DNA of 52,215 nucleotides from Candidatus Nitrotoga sp. HW29 (lineage in GTDB: Bacteria > Pseudomonadota > Gammaproteobacteria > Burkholderiales > Gallionellaceae). Where the stretch lies: assembly GCF_924101635.2 (NCBI RefSeq), contig NZ_CAKMAA020000040.1, forward strand, positions 1 through 52,215. Direction: 5' to 3'. Positions 1 to 8,361 of the stretch are shown here, piece by piece. The notes beneath the pieces were generated by a model. The model did no database searches and was not told the DNA's origin. It was given only the letters and a program-made list of their open reading frames with translations. Position numbers and translations under genes: made by a program. The stretch's first letter is position 1, and each line of letters begins with the position of its first letter.

Positions 1-146
1 GCTCGCCACCTAAATTCGCTTACAAAAGTTGCACTTCAGAGTTGAATCCGCCTTTTCTTTAGAGGAATATCTTTTGGAAAAATCCTAGTGTTCGAATTAT
101 TCCGCCCCCTAATTCAACAAGTCTTTGACCAGTACGTTAGCTTGCC

Positions 147-893
147 TCACATCTGCCTGAATAAATGTGAAAATTTTCTACTGACTGCAATTTTCTCAAG
201 TCTGTCATGCAAGGTAAGAAAGACTTTACCGAGCAGATTGTGATGCGCCGAAACGATTTGTCGTGCGTTCACTACCGTGCCGCGATGTACTTGCCAAAAT
301 TGTTTTGCATCGAGCTGCTCGATCAATTCCTTGAGTGGAGTACGCAACAACAATTCGGCATCGCGTGTTAGCACAGTGGTATATTTATCGGCGGACTGAA
401 AATAACATACTTCTTCAACCGCCACCATGCGCACCGACTGCCCAACTTGTACACGCAACCAACGCAGCGATTCAGTTTTTTCAGGGGAAACAACCGCCAG
501 CAATTTTTGTAAACGTGCCAGCAGGGCATCTGGTTCAGCAATACTGCGCTGCTGTAAGCGTTCCACACAGCGCGCCAAACGCTCATCTGAAACCGGCTTT
601 AACAAATAGTCCACCGCCGCTTGTTCAAACGCTTGCACCGCATGATCGTCATACGCCGTGACAAACACCACGCGACAATCACCCGTTGCGGAACGTGCCA
701 CGTTTAAGCCGCTTTGGCCGGGCATACAAATATCAAGGAAAGCGATGTCGGGTTTTATTTCTGCCAACGCAATTGCAGCCGCTACACCGTCATGCACAAC
801 TGAGGTAATTTGTAATTCAGGCCAGAGTTTATTCAAACGGTGACGCAAATCTTCCGCCAGATGCATTTCATCATCGGCGATGATGGCTTTCAT
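147..893 (-). CDS. LytTR-family response regulator
   Basis: Response regulator of 248 residues that should bind DNA when phosphorylated. The receiver domain (about 1-120) has the acidic pair D7/D8, phospho-acceptor D54 in FLDICMPG, T79 and K99 in YLLKP. A LytTR DNA-binding domain follows (about 143-245), with the typical YFQSADKYT and FWQVHRGTVVN segments. It lies 112 bp downstream of the sensor kinase gene at 1006-2001 and is the last gene of the minus-strand unit that starts with the ABC transporter at 6125. The likely targets are this unit's own promoter or envelope genes, but I saw no clear LytTR direct repeats upstream of 6125. The family call is firm; the target is inference. Confidence 0.93.
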   Translation of the reverse strand: MKAIIADDEMHLAEDLRHRLNKLWPELQITSVVHDGVAAAIALAEIKPDIAFLDICMPGQSGLNVARSATGDCRVVFVTAYDDHAVQAFEQAAVDYLLKPVSDERLARCVERLQQRSIAEPDALLARLQKLLAVVSPEKTESLRWLRVQVGQSVRMVAVEEVCYFQSADKYTTVLTRDAELLLRTPLKELIEQLDAKQFWQVHRGTVVNARQIVSAHHNLLGKVFLTLHDRLEKIAVSRKFSHLFRQM

Positions 894-1005
894 AAAGAGT
901 TTCCCATTAGAAAATCCATTTGCAAACTCTTTTATCCGGGGGCGAAATGGAGTTCGCCTCTTTTTTGACCAAGGAAAACTGGCGGTTCAATGACTAAATA
1001 TCGGT

Positions 1006-2001
1006 TCATCGCGGTAACTCCAGCGTAGCAGTCACGCCAACTGTAGCATTATTCTCCAGCGTTAATTTGCCTGCCTCACCGAATAGTGTTGTCAAGCGCG
1101 CACGCACATTTGCCAAACCCGTTCCGTCAATATCGATATTACTGGGCAACCCTACACCACTGTCGTTAACTTCAATGCACAAACCGGTATTTTTGATAAC
1201 AGCCTGAATCAAAATTTCACCGCCGCCTATTTTCAACTCAATACCGTGTCGCACCGCGTTTTCAACAAGCGGTTGCAACAGCATTGGCGGGAAGGCCAAT
1301 CCACGGATATCTTCAGGCACGTCTATCGTCCAGCGTAAACGCTCGCCAAAACGAATCTTCAAAATCTGCAAATAATTTTCCAGCATATCCAGTTCATCGC
1401 CCAAGGTGGTGTGGTCACTACGGGCGCGTGTCAAGGCAACACGCAACCAATCATTGAGCCGCTCCAATAATTTTTTCGACAACATTGGATTGTTGTCGAT
1501 GAGGCTACTTACATTCGCCAGAGTGTTGAACAAAAAATGAGGCTCAATTTGCGCTTGCAGCATTTTTAATTGTGCTTCCATTTCACGCTTCGCGCTTTCG
1601 ATCTGGCTTAACTGGCGTTGCTTCACTTCAAGATTGAGTTGTCCAATGCGCTCAAACAAAATGAAAGTAATGCTGGCAATAATGCCGAAAAACAGTCCAA
1701 TCAACAATGGCTGCCAAGCGTTAGGATAAACTTCATCCCCCGCCCCGGTTAGTTTGATGGCCACCGCCACACCTACCACGATACTGATAGGCAATGTCAC
1801 ACTCAGTGCCGCGTAGCGCAGCTTGCCGCGAGGTATCCGTGATAGTGCCAACGAATTAATGATGGCGATAGAAAAACCAATGCACTGTGCGAAAATGAAC
1901 TCATGCCAGAATCCTTCCCTGGGCAATAACAAGGTCAATAGTCCGGCAATGGCGGTGCAATAAGCAAGGGTGGCGAAGAAACAAATCCAGATTTTTTTCA
2001 T
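1006..2001 (-). CDS. LytS/YehU-type sensor histidine kinase
   Basis: Membrane sensor kinase of 331 residues. The N-terminal 115 residues hold about four hydrophobic segments (near 6-25, 34-53, 64-84 and 97-116), so the sensor is membrane-embedded with no large periplasmic domain. A short coiled linker leads to the His_kinase domain with H155 in EPHFLFNTL, the asparagine box LVENAVRHG (245-253), the G1 box NDSGVGLP (279-286) and the G2 box GTGLANVRARL (293-303). It should phosphorylate the LytTR regulator encoded just downstream. The gene starts 21 bp after the barrel gene ends, suggesting cotranscription with the transport genes. The stimulus is unknown. Confidence 0.93.
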   Translation of the reverse strand: MKKIWICFFATLAYCTAIAGLLTLLLPREGFWHEFIFAQCIGFSIAIINSLALSRIPRGKLRYAALSVTLPISIVVGVAVAIKLTGAGDEVYPNAWQPLLIGLFFGIIASITFILFERIGQLNLEVKQRQLSQIESAKREMEAQLKMLQAQIEPHFLFNTLANVSSLIDNNPMLSKKLLERLNDWLRVALTRARSDHTTLGDELDMLENYLQILKIRFGERLRWTIDVPEDIRGLAFPPMLLQPLVENAVRHGIELKIGGGEILIQAVIKNTGLCIEVNDSGVGLPSNIDIDGTGLANVRARLTTLFGEAGKLTLENNATVGVTATLELPR

Positions 2002-2022
2002 GGGCGGATTATGTGTCGTGCA

Positions 2023-3237
2023 TCAGGGTAGTGCAACTTTCAAACCCAACGTGATGCTACCTGCAAACAAAGAAGATAATTCTTGTCGTGCATTGCCGAT
2101 GTTCCACACACCGAGTGCAATCGCACTAAGCCGTGTCGTCAATGTTTTTTCACCATAGCCAGCAAACTGGTTACTGCTATCAGTCAAGCTGTGCGTAAAC
2201 ATCAAACGCCAAAAACCATTGTTGTCCATCTGATTGCTTAGACACACCAGATGCAGATAGTCGCGTCCCAACAAACGCGGCGCCAAACCCAACGCCATTG
2301 CAGGCTGTGCAGTCGCACGTTGAAAATAAGCGCGCTGCTCCGCTGCGTTGTAGCCATTGTCATCGTGCAGGTATTCGATGTTCAATGCGTTGCCATTTTC
2401 AAAGGTATAGGTAGTGCCGATCAAAGCGGTGGTGTGGCGCGGGGCAGGTGTTTGTACAGTGAACGGTTGAGCGATATCCGCCGATGATTGCAATGCGGAA
2501 ATTTGTGCAGATGAACCCAACTCGCCGTATAACATTAACGCATCGTTTACGGTTTGTTGCACGTGCGCACCATAAAAAGTTGGCAAGTGCGGCGTCTTAA
2601 CCGCAACTACGCCCGCCGACCAGGCCTCACCGCGATGATCGAATTTTGCCAACCAGCTATCGCGCCATTGATCCGTTCGTATAGTACGGTAACCTGAACG
2701 AACGATACGCGCCAGATTTACACTGTTTTGCATGTCGGGGGTCCAGGTGATTTTTAATGTATCCATGCCAATCAACGCGCGCATCGGATCACTACGTCCG
2801 TTATCGAAATAGAATGGACTGGCTGGCGAGCGAAATTGCGCTGCTCCCCAATTTAACACCTCCCGCCCTGCAGCAATATTCCAACTTTCGGCGGCCCGTA
2901 CCCGCACTTGCCATTGGCTCATATAACTCTCATTTTGTTGTTGCGTACCAAAATCATTGCGCATTTCACGCACTAGAGAGATGGGCCGTGCGATAAAACG
3001 TACCGTTTCATTTTCAGCTTTCAGGTTGAGCCGCAGCTCTGCGACATCACTGCGTTCTGCTAAACGAGCCACTTGATTACCGGGATTGAGTATGCTGTTG
3101 TTGCGCAAATTCATGCGATTGGCGTATCCGTACAGTGTGCCGTCCCATGAGGTGCGCCAATCCGGCTCGGTGGCAGAAGCGGTCGTTGTAATGACAAGCA
3201 ATGCAAAAGAGATATTCTTTATTGAAAAACAGAACAC
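2023..3237 (-). CDS. outer-membrane beta-barrel protein, ABC-linked
   Basis: Predicted exported protein of 404 residues. A signal peptide with a hydrophobic stretch (about 8-20) ends in TASA, then comes TEPDWRTSWDG. The rest shows alternating amphipathic strands with many aromatic residues and short turns, typical of a barrel of the porin or alginate-export type. The only usable start is GTG at 3237; no early in-frame ATG exists. The last residues are KVALP, not the terminal aromatic residue usual for outer-membrane proteins, which is odd. It sits between the LolA-like gene and the sensor kinase. It may be the outer-membrane partner of the ABC/LolA-like system. The substrate is not deducible. 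Confidence 0.6.
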   Translation of the reverse strand: MFCFSIKNISFALLVITTTASATEPDWRTSWDGTLYGYANRMNLRNNSILNPGNQVARLAERSDVAELRLNLKAENETVRFIARPISLVREMRNDFGTQQQNESYMSQWQVRVRAAESWNIAAGREVLNWGAAQFRSPASPFYFDNGRSDPMRALIGMDTLKITWTPDMQNSVNLARIVRSGYRTIRTDQWRDSWLAKFDHRGEAWSAGVVAVKTPHLPTFYGAHVQQTVNDALMLYGELGSSAQISALQSSADIAQPFTVQTPAPRHTTALIGTTYTFENGNALNIEYLHDDNGYNAAEQRAYFQRATAQPAMALGLAPRLLGRDYLHLVCLSNQMDNNGFWRLMFTHSLTDSSNQFAGYGEKTLTTRLSAIALGVWNIGNARQELSSLFAGSITLGLKVALP

Positions 3238-3253
3238 ATCATTCCTATTGTCA

Positions 3254-3390
3254 CGGGAATGACGTTGTTAAATTAACCTCTCGCTTGCCTTCGGGTAATT
3301 TGGCTGGAAGAATCCAGACAATACAAATATTTTGTCTGTTTCGCGGAAAACATTTATTTGCCGGATTCCCGATTTTGCAGAAATGACAGC
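3254..3390. repeat. degenerate REP-like inverted motifs between operon genes
   Basis: The 162 bp gap between the LolA-like and barrel genes contains CGGGAATGAC at 3254-3263 and, near 3361-3385, GGATTCCCG followed by GAAATGAC. These look like decayed halves of the common CGGGAATGAC/GGATTCCCG intergenic repeats of Proteobacteria. Between them, CAGACAA (3315-3321) and TTGTCTG (3332-3338) form a 7 bp stem with a 10 nt loop. The gap may carry a weak terminator or processing site that lowers expression of the three downstream genes. This is a pattern judgement only. Confidence 0.35.
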
Positions 3391-3399
3391 CCACTGAGT

Positions 3400-4137
3400 T
3401 CACTGCAACTGCCCCAAATCAAACTCTGATGCGGGTACTTTTTTAACCCTAACCGTACTAAATTCCATCGTGGTTTCGGCATCAATCAACGCATCATGAA
3501 TAATCATTTTACTGATGAAAGGTATGCGTTTGCCTTCGTACTCGATGATGTTGTGGTATGTAAAATTTGCCGTTTTGATGAGCTTGCCACTCACCGATTT
3601 AAACTCAGCTTTGACACCTACCCCGCGCTTGATTGAAATCCAATAGCGAATCTTGTCGTAAGTGGACCGTTTGTGCTTCGAACTCAAATCCAACACGTAG
3701 CATTCTTCGCCCTCCACCGTTTCATTTGCATTCAACTGCGCTTCATAATCCGCCGCATAATTGGTTGCCGCAATATCGCCGTTAGATGCCTGTCCACTCA
3801 TGCGCTGGCGGGGTGAGATAGGGATAGGCTTTGATAAACCGGGCCTGGTCAGCCACATATTACGGCCTACCTGCAATATCTTCGAGCCTTTGGAACGCAC
3901 CGGCTCAAGCACCTCCGCCACACTTGAGTCATCTGCCACTTTCACTACCAATGCCTGCGGTTCGTCCACCTTGATACCATCACGCGAGGTGAGTGCTATG
4001 TCCCACACAATGCCCGGCAGTCCGCCCCCGCGCGCTTGATCAGAGTTTTTTAAGATACTGTTAACGTCGGGAGCGGCAAAAGTAGCGTTAACAAAAAAGA
4101 CAGTTAGCAAACAAGTAAAAATATATTTTATGGTCAT
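3400..4137 (-). CDS. LolA-like outer-membrane lipoprotein-sorting protein
   Basis: Periplasmic protein of 245 residues. It has a clear signal peptide (hydrophobic 5-20, ending TFAA) and no lipobox cysteine, so it should be soluble. The body resembles the LolA-like family annotated as outer membrane lipoprotein-sorting protein (PF17131): charged turn LTSRDGIK, then WLTRPGLSKPIPISPRQRMSG, and later the IRYWISIKRG and FTYHNIIEYEGKRIPF segments near 168-205. Members often sit beside RND or ABC exporters. Here it lies 18 bp after an FtsX-type permease, so it probably shuttles a lipid or lipoprotein released by that permease. It is not the housekeeping LolA. Substrate unknown. Confidence 0.8.
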   Translation of the reverse strand: MTIKYIFTCLLTVFFVNATFAAPDVNSILKNSDQARGGGLPGIVWDIALTSRDGIKVDEPQALVVKVADDSSVAEVLEPVRSKGSKILQVGRNMWLTRPGLSKPIPISPRQRMSGQASNGDIAATNYAADYEAQLNANETVEGEECYVLDLSSKHKRSTYDKIRYWISIKRGVGVKAEFKSVSGKLIKTANFTYHNIIEYEGKRIPFISKMIIHDALIDAETTMEFSTVRVKKVPASEFDLGQLQ

Positions 4138-4155
4138 TACTTTGTCCTTTTTATC

Positions 4156-5433
4156 TTAAACGTGACCCAGCGCATCGACAATCGCCTTTTTAGCTGCACG
4201 TCTGGCGGGCATATAGGCCGCCAGCGTCCCCACTATAGCCATCAGCACAAAGGTAAATATCACACGGTTTGCATCCCAATCCACTTCGAGTTGAACCGCT
4301 CTGGCGCTATTGGGCGGTACATAGGAAAGCCCCGCCAAATTGACGCCCCATAAAACTGTCAGCATGATGAGCAGTCCAATTACGCATCCCAACACGGTGA
4401 GCAGCATTGACTCAAGCGTGAATAATTTGACCACGCTGCCACGTTTCAAACCCATAGCGCGCAATGTGCCAATTTCACGAGTGCGTTCGATAACCGTCAT
4501 GCCCATTGAATTGGCGACACTCATAATCACTACGGTCAAAACGATACTGAAAATAAAGCCAAAGATCATGTCGAACATACCGTGCACTTGGGTATAAAAA
4601 TCCGACAGTTCTTGCCAGGTTTGTATCTCAACATTAAAGCCAGCCTGATCGAATTTTTCCAGCAAATGTGCGCGCATTGCCTCGGTCTGATTTACATCAT
4701 CCAGCAAGATAGTGAGCCGATCCGCACGTCCATCCGCATCCAACAATGAACGCGCTAAAGATAACGGAACAAAAGCAAATTTATCATTGCTGCCCGCGTT
4801 GCCTGTGTTAAAGCTGTGTCCGACGGTAATATCCAGCGCGTTGGCTTGTCCGTTCAGGGTGCTTACCAACATCGCCGCCTGTCCGCCTACTTTGAGATGC
4901 AGCATTTCAACCAAACCCTCACTCAGCTCAATGACTTCAGGATGGTTCGGGTCAAGTTTTTTATTGTCGTTGTCATACAAGCCGCTGGCTTTTTCGCGCT
5001 CGCTCAGGAAATCTGCTTGCAGTTTTTCCATTGCAACCGGCTCAATCCCTTCGGCAATAAATATCGTGCTGGCACGCCCGTTACTCACCATTCCGTTCAG
5101 GCCTAATCTCGGCGCAATCAGTTTGATATGGGGTTCATCACTTAACAACTTGGTGATGGCATTCACATCGTTCATGGTCAGCAGGTAACGCTCCGGATCG
5201 AGTTTGCCTTCCAATTTCATACCCCGCTTGCTTATCGTCAAATGTCCGATCATCTCGCCGTGTATGGCTTGCCGTGACAGTCCGCTGTATACGTTATGTG
5301 TGTAGCCGGCAAACAGTGCAACGGCGGAGAAGCCAAGTGCAATGGCAAGCAAGGTCATCATCGAACGACGGCGATTACGCATCAGGCCACGCAACGCTAA
5401 TTTAAATGTATTTTTCAGGCTAATGTTTTTCAT
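4156..5433 (-). CDS. ABC permease, FtsX/MacB-LolE type
   Basis: Inner-membrane permease of 425 residues. Layout: cytoplasmic N-terminus rich in Arg (11-24), TM1 (about 25-45), a large periplasmic domain (about 46-280), then three C-terminal TMs (near 288-310, 338-365 and 385-410). The ERTREIGTLRAMG motif after TM2 is the hallmark of the FtsX-like permease family (MacB, LolC/E). Such permeases do not pump across the membrane; they extract or push substrates on the periplasmic side. The start overlaps the ATPase stop by 4 bp, so translation is coupled. Only one permease gene is present, so a homodimer is expected. Confidence 0.92.
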   Translation of the reverse strand: MKNISLKNTFKLALRGLMRNRRRSMMTLLAIALGFSAVALFAGYTHNVYSGLSRQAIHGEMIGHLTISKRGMKLEGKLDPERYLLTMNDVNAITKLLSDEPHIKLIAPRLGLNGMVSNGRASTIFIAEGIEPVAMEKLQADFLSEREKASGLYDNDNKKLDPNHPEVIELSEGLVEMLHLKVGGQAAMLVSTLNGQANALDITVGHSFNTGNAGSNDKFAFVPLSLARSLLDADGRADRLTILLDDVNQTEAMRAHLLEKFDQAGFNVEIQTWQELSDFYTQVHGMFDMIFGFIFSIVLTVVIMSVANSMGMTVIERTREIGTLRAMGLKRGSVVKLFTLESMLLTVLGCVIGLLIMLTVLWGVNLAGLSYVPPNSARAVQLEVDWDANRVIFTFVLMAIVGTLAAYMPARRAAKKAIVDALGHV

Positions 5434-6125
5434 GCTGTCACCTCATCGCTTGTGATAACGCCGTCACGCAATAAAATTTTTCTATCTACGTGTTCGAGTA
5501 AGCGTGGATCGTGTGTAGTAAACACAAAGGTAACTTTGCGCGCACGGTTCATTTCACGCATCAAGTTCACTACCATGCGACTGTTTTCGGAATCCAGATT
5601 CGCGGTTGGCTCATCAGCGATAACCAATTTGGGGTTAACCACCAACGCGCGGGCAATCGCGACACGTTGCCGTTGTCCTCCGCTCAATTTATCCGGCAAG
5701 GAATTCTGAAATCGTTCCAGCCCGACATCCATCAGTGCGGTAACAGCACGTTCGCGTGCAGCTTTTTCTGCTGCACCTTGTATTTGCAAGGGCAGCATCA
5801 CGTTTTCCAGTGCGGATAGTACGGGTACCAGATTAAAATTTTGGAACACGAAACCGATCTTTTGACCACGGAAATCGGTCAGCGCGTCGTCTGCCCACAA
5901 ATGCGTACCCTGACCATCAAAGTTCACTTCACCCGCAGTCGGAGTATCGATCAAACCAATAATGTTCATCAGTGTCGATTTGCCGCTGCCGGACGGACCC
6001 CACACGGCGAGAAATTCTCCGGCATAGATATCCAGTGAAACATTATTGAGCGCATCAATGGTGGTCTCGCCGAGCATGAAGCGGCGTTTGATATTGCGTA
6101 ATTTCAAGATCGGTTGCTCATTCAT
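5430..6125 (-). CDS. ABC transporter ATP-binding protein, LolD/MacB type
   Basis: ATPase of 231 residues that powers the neighbouring permease. Visible motifs: Walker A GPSGSGKST (43-51), Q-loop in FVFQNFNLVP (92-101), signature LSGGQ (147-151), Walker B LVIADE (167-172), D-loop around NLDSEN and the switch histidine in FTTHD. Sequence and length match the LolD/MacB-N group. It is the first gene of the minus-strand unit; the promoter should lie in 6126-6300. Overlap with the permease is 4 bp. Confidence 0.95.
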   Translation of the reverse strand: MNEQPILKLRNIKRRFMLGETTIDALNNVSLDIYAGEFLAVWGPSGSGKSTLMNIIGLIDTPTAGEVNFDGQGTHLWADDALTDFRGQKIGFVFQNFNLVPVLSALENVMLPLQIQGAAEKAARERAVTALMDVGLERFQNSLPDKLSGGQRQRVAIARALVVNPKLVIADEPTANLDSENSRMVVNLMREMNRARKVTFVFTTHDPRLLEHVDRKILLRDGVITSDEVTA

Positions 6126-6594
6126 AGCTTCTCCACTTCAAAGGAATAGATTGCGATACTGTGTTGTCACTCAACCCGGGTGCTGACTTCAGCAAAACTA
6201 AGCGGTAAAACCATGCCATGCGCATTCCTGAAAAATCAGTACAACCCCAAAATTCGTGTCAAATTTTTCATTACGAATATCGTCGACCAAGATTACGGTG
6301 GCATATTTGCCGTATAGGAATTCTGGCTAAACCCGATCATGCTATCGGGGTGTATCCGTTTTATTGGGCGAACTCGATGGTCTATTGAATGCTGAAACTA
6401 TCAAAATTTATCCAACCGATAGTCTTTCATGAAGCTTCAGTTTCAATTTCCCGGCTTGGCTATTCAGTAATAGTGAATCCCTCTGCTACTGAATTTTGTG
6501 TTATCCCTTGCTTATCGATGTCGGAAAGAACTATAGGAAAACGATATTAAATAGTGAAGTACGAAGCGACGAAATGCAGATAATGTGGCGTGAT

Positions 6595-6609
6595 CTGTAT
6601 TAAATACAG
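6595..6609. promoter_or_regulatory. 15 bp perfect palindrome, possible operator
   Basis: CTGTATT-A-AATACAG is a perfect 7+7 inverted repeat with one central base. It lies 30 bp before the ATG of a possible small gene at 6639, with a GGAGGG in between. Size and symmetry suit a homodimeric repressor site. Chance occurrence in AT-rich DNA cannot be excluded. Confidence 0.3.
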
Positions 6610-6638
6610 AGTGAAATAACGGAGGGAATAGGCTTGTA

Positions 6639-6767
6639 ATGGCACCGATTATTAAAAAACCAGCGCACGAATACGTTGCTTCTTTTTTATGTTTGTCTGC
6701 TGCAGTCCAAAAAGCGGGAATGGTAGGTGTAATAAACTTTTTTATTACTTTCCATTGGTTGAAATAA
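6639..6767 (+). CDS. possible 42-residue small hydrophobic protein
   Basis: An open frame from ATG 6639 to TAA 6767. GGAGGG at 6621-6626 could serve as ribosome binding site, though its 12 base spacing is long. The product begins MAPIIKKPAHEYVAS and is hydrophobic from about residue 12 to 40 (FLCLSAAVQ, then GMVGVINFFITF), so it could be a single-pass membrane peptide. A palindrome lies just upstream. I do not recognise the family, and small open frames arise by chance; the case rests on the ribosome site, hydrophobic pattern and palindrome together. Confidence 0.28.
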   Translation: MAPIIKKPAHEYVASFLCLSAAVQKAGMVGVINFFITFHWLK

Positions 6768-6828
6768 TACGGTTCAAAAAGTGACGTAGTATGCCGGTTA
6801 TATTAGTCTTGCCGTATTGCACCAACCC

Positions 6829-7491
6829 TCAACGCAAAGTCAAAATACGCCAACCATGTTGTTCTGCATGCTTGCGTAAAGTTGCATCGGGATCGACCGC
6901 TACTGGATTGTTTACTTTCGCCAGTAACGGCAGATCGTTCAAAGAGTCGCTGTAAAAAAAGCTATCGGCAAAACTATTCCATCCCCATCCCCGTTGTGCC
7001 AACCAACTTTCCAACCGGATAATTTTGCCTTCGCGGAAACACGGCACACCATCTACACGTCCAGTAAATTCACCGTCCTTTTCTTCCGGCTCGGTAGCAA
7101 TCAGATGTTCCACACCAAATTCCCGGGCAATCGGCGAGGTCACAAAACTATTAGTGGCCGTAATAATAATACACACGTCTCCCGCTGCACGGTGCCGGGC
7201 TACCAGTTCTTGAGCAGGCACAGTCATCATGCCACGCACCTTGCGTTGCATGAACTCGTCATGCCAACCATTTAACACTTTGCGTGAATGACGTGATAAA
7301 GGTTTCAACTGAAAATCGAGGAACTCATAAATATCCAGTGTTCCCGCTTTGTATTGCTCATAAAAAGCCAGGTTTTTTGCTTCAAACAGTTCGCGATCGA
7401 GCACGCCTTGTTCGATGAGAAATTGAGCCCACTCAAAATCGCTATCACCATTCAGCAAGGTATTGTCTAAATCAAATAAGGCAAGGTTCAC
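6829..7491 (-). CDS. HAD-superfamily phosphatase, subfamily IB (SerB-like)
   Basis: Hydrolase of 220 residues with the HAD motifs: nucleophile D7 and acid D9 in FDLDNTLL, motif II threonine in IIITATN (about 111-113), motif III lysine near K156, and motif IV SDSLNDLPLL (D182 and D186). The helical cap between motifs I and II and the GRVDGVPCFREGK segment place it in the IB group with phosphoserine phosphatase-like proteins. The substrate is not certain; it is not the main SerB by length and context. Its start overlaps the hda stop by 4 bp, a pairing seen in other Betaproteobacteria. Confidence 0.88.
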   Translation of the reverse strand: MNLALFDLDNTLLNGDSDFEWAQFLIEQGVLDRELFEAKNLAFYEQYKAGTLDIYEFLDFQLKPLSRHSRKVLNGWHDEFMQRKVRGMMTVPAQELVARHRAAGDVCIIITATNSFVTSPIAREFGVEHLIATEPEEKDGEFTGRVDGVPCFREGKIIRLESWLAQRGWGWNSFADSFFYSDSLNDLPLLAKVNNPVAVDPDATLRKHAEQHGWRILTLR

Positions 7492-8156
7492 ACAGACTCC
7501 AAATTAAAAGTTTGCATCACTTCTTTCAGCAATGGTATCGAGGGCGTACGCTGCAAACGCAAGCACTGCGCATCCAGTGCATCCATCAGCCCCAGCAGCG
7601 CTGGCATATCACGTCGTCCGTGACGCAACAGGTATTGCGTCACGTCGCGCGGCAGGATGAAGCCGCGCGCTCGTCCATGTTGCTCCAAAGCTTGCGCCTT
7701 TTCTGCATCATTCAGCGCATGCATCTGATATACCAGGCCCCATCCCAACCGGGTGCGCAGGTCATCACGCAAGTTTAAATGGGCCGGCGCAGAGTCACCA
7801 CTAACCAGCAGCATGCCGCCGCTTTCGCGCACCCTATTATAAAGGGTGAACAGCGCAATCTGCGCAGTTGCATCCAGCAACTCAACATCATCTACCGCAA
7901 TCACTGAAACCAAATCCGGCACAGCGCCATGAACAAAGACCGCGGACTGTCCCAATGAGCATGCCTGCGCTACTGCTGCCTGCATAAGATGGCTCTTGCC
8001 ACAGCCCGTCTCGCCCCATAAGTAGAAACACCGCTCATTGGAGATGCCTGCCAATGCGTGTTGCAATGCCGAGAGCAACTCAATATTGCGGCCCGGTACG
8101 AAATTATTTAGCGTGGGTAACCAGTCCGGCGTGATGTTTAATAATAATTGCGTCAT
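7488..8156 (-). CDS. hda: Hda, DnaA regulatory inactivator
   Basis: AAA+ protein of 222 residues related to DnaA domain III. With the sliding clamp it stimulates hydrolysis of DnaA-ATP, preventing reinitiation. The ATG at 8156 is chosen because the product then begins MTQLLLNI, placing the clamp-binding QLLL motif at the N-terminus as in known Hda; a GTG at 8177 would add seven residues. Walker A is GETGCGKS (48-55); the Walker B region is VIAVDDVELLD, and a sensor region follows at LLVSGDSAP. No DNA-binding domain IV is present, as expected. Translation is coupled to the HAD phosphatase, and purM is transcribed divergently. Confidence 0.93.
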   Translation of the reverse strand: MTQLLLNITPDWLPTLNNFVPGRNIELLSALQHALAGISNERCFYLWGETGCGKSHLMQAAVAQACSLGQSAVFVHGAVPDLVSVIAVDDVELLDATAQIALFTLYNRVRESGGMLLVSGDSAPAHLNLRDDLRTRLGWGLVYQMHALNDAEKAQALEQHGRARGFILPRDVTQYLLRHGRRDMPALLGLMDALDAQCLRLQRTPSIPLLKEVMQTFNLESV

Positions 8157-8223
8157 AAAAAATGGATCACGATACACGGATCCCGGGTCGTTACCATGCC
8201 TTGGGCAGGCTCAATCCGATCAA

Positions 8224-8240
8224 CCGTGCTGCCAGCACGG
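8224..8240. repeat. short hairpin in the hda-purM intergenic region
   Basis: CCGTGCT-GCC-AGCACGG forms a 7 bp perfect stem with a 3 nt loop between the divergent hda and purM starts. There is no T run on either side, so it is unlikely to be a terminator. It could be an operator or an mRNA leader structure for either gene. A PurR role cannot be assigned from this sequence. Confidence 0.3.
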
Positions 8241-8361
8241 GAAGCGTCCGGCAGCAAGCCGCTCCTCCTTGCAGTACAGCGAAGCGTTGAATGGTCATTT
8301 GGGTTAAAATACTGCTAACAAATTGGCCTGCACTGTATCCCGAAGAAAGCGAGAACTCAAC

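Larger units (their letters stand above)
6126..6828. other. 703 bp intergenic region
   Basis: AT-rich stretch between the ABC unit (leaving at 6125) and the HAD phosphatase gene (ending at 6829). It must hold the promoter of the ABC unit near its left end. I find no LytTR-like direct repeat. The right half contains a 15 bp palindrome (6595-6609) and a possible small gene (6639-6767), listed separately. The remaining sequence shows no recognisable coding or RNA feature. Confidence 0.5.

Noticed and set aside
1-146. Left edge as a gene end.
   Set aside because: No open frame or RNA feature could be supported in this short piece.
8323-8361. TTG at 8323 as start of purM.
   Set aside because: Adds 13 residues absent from the family; TTG 8362 gives the normal N-terminus.
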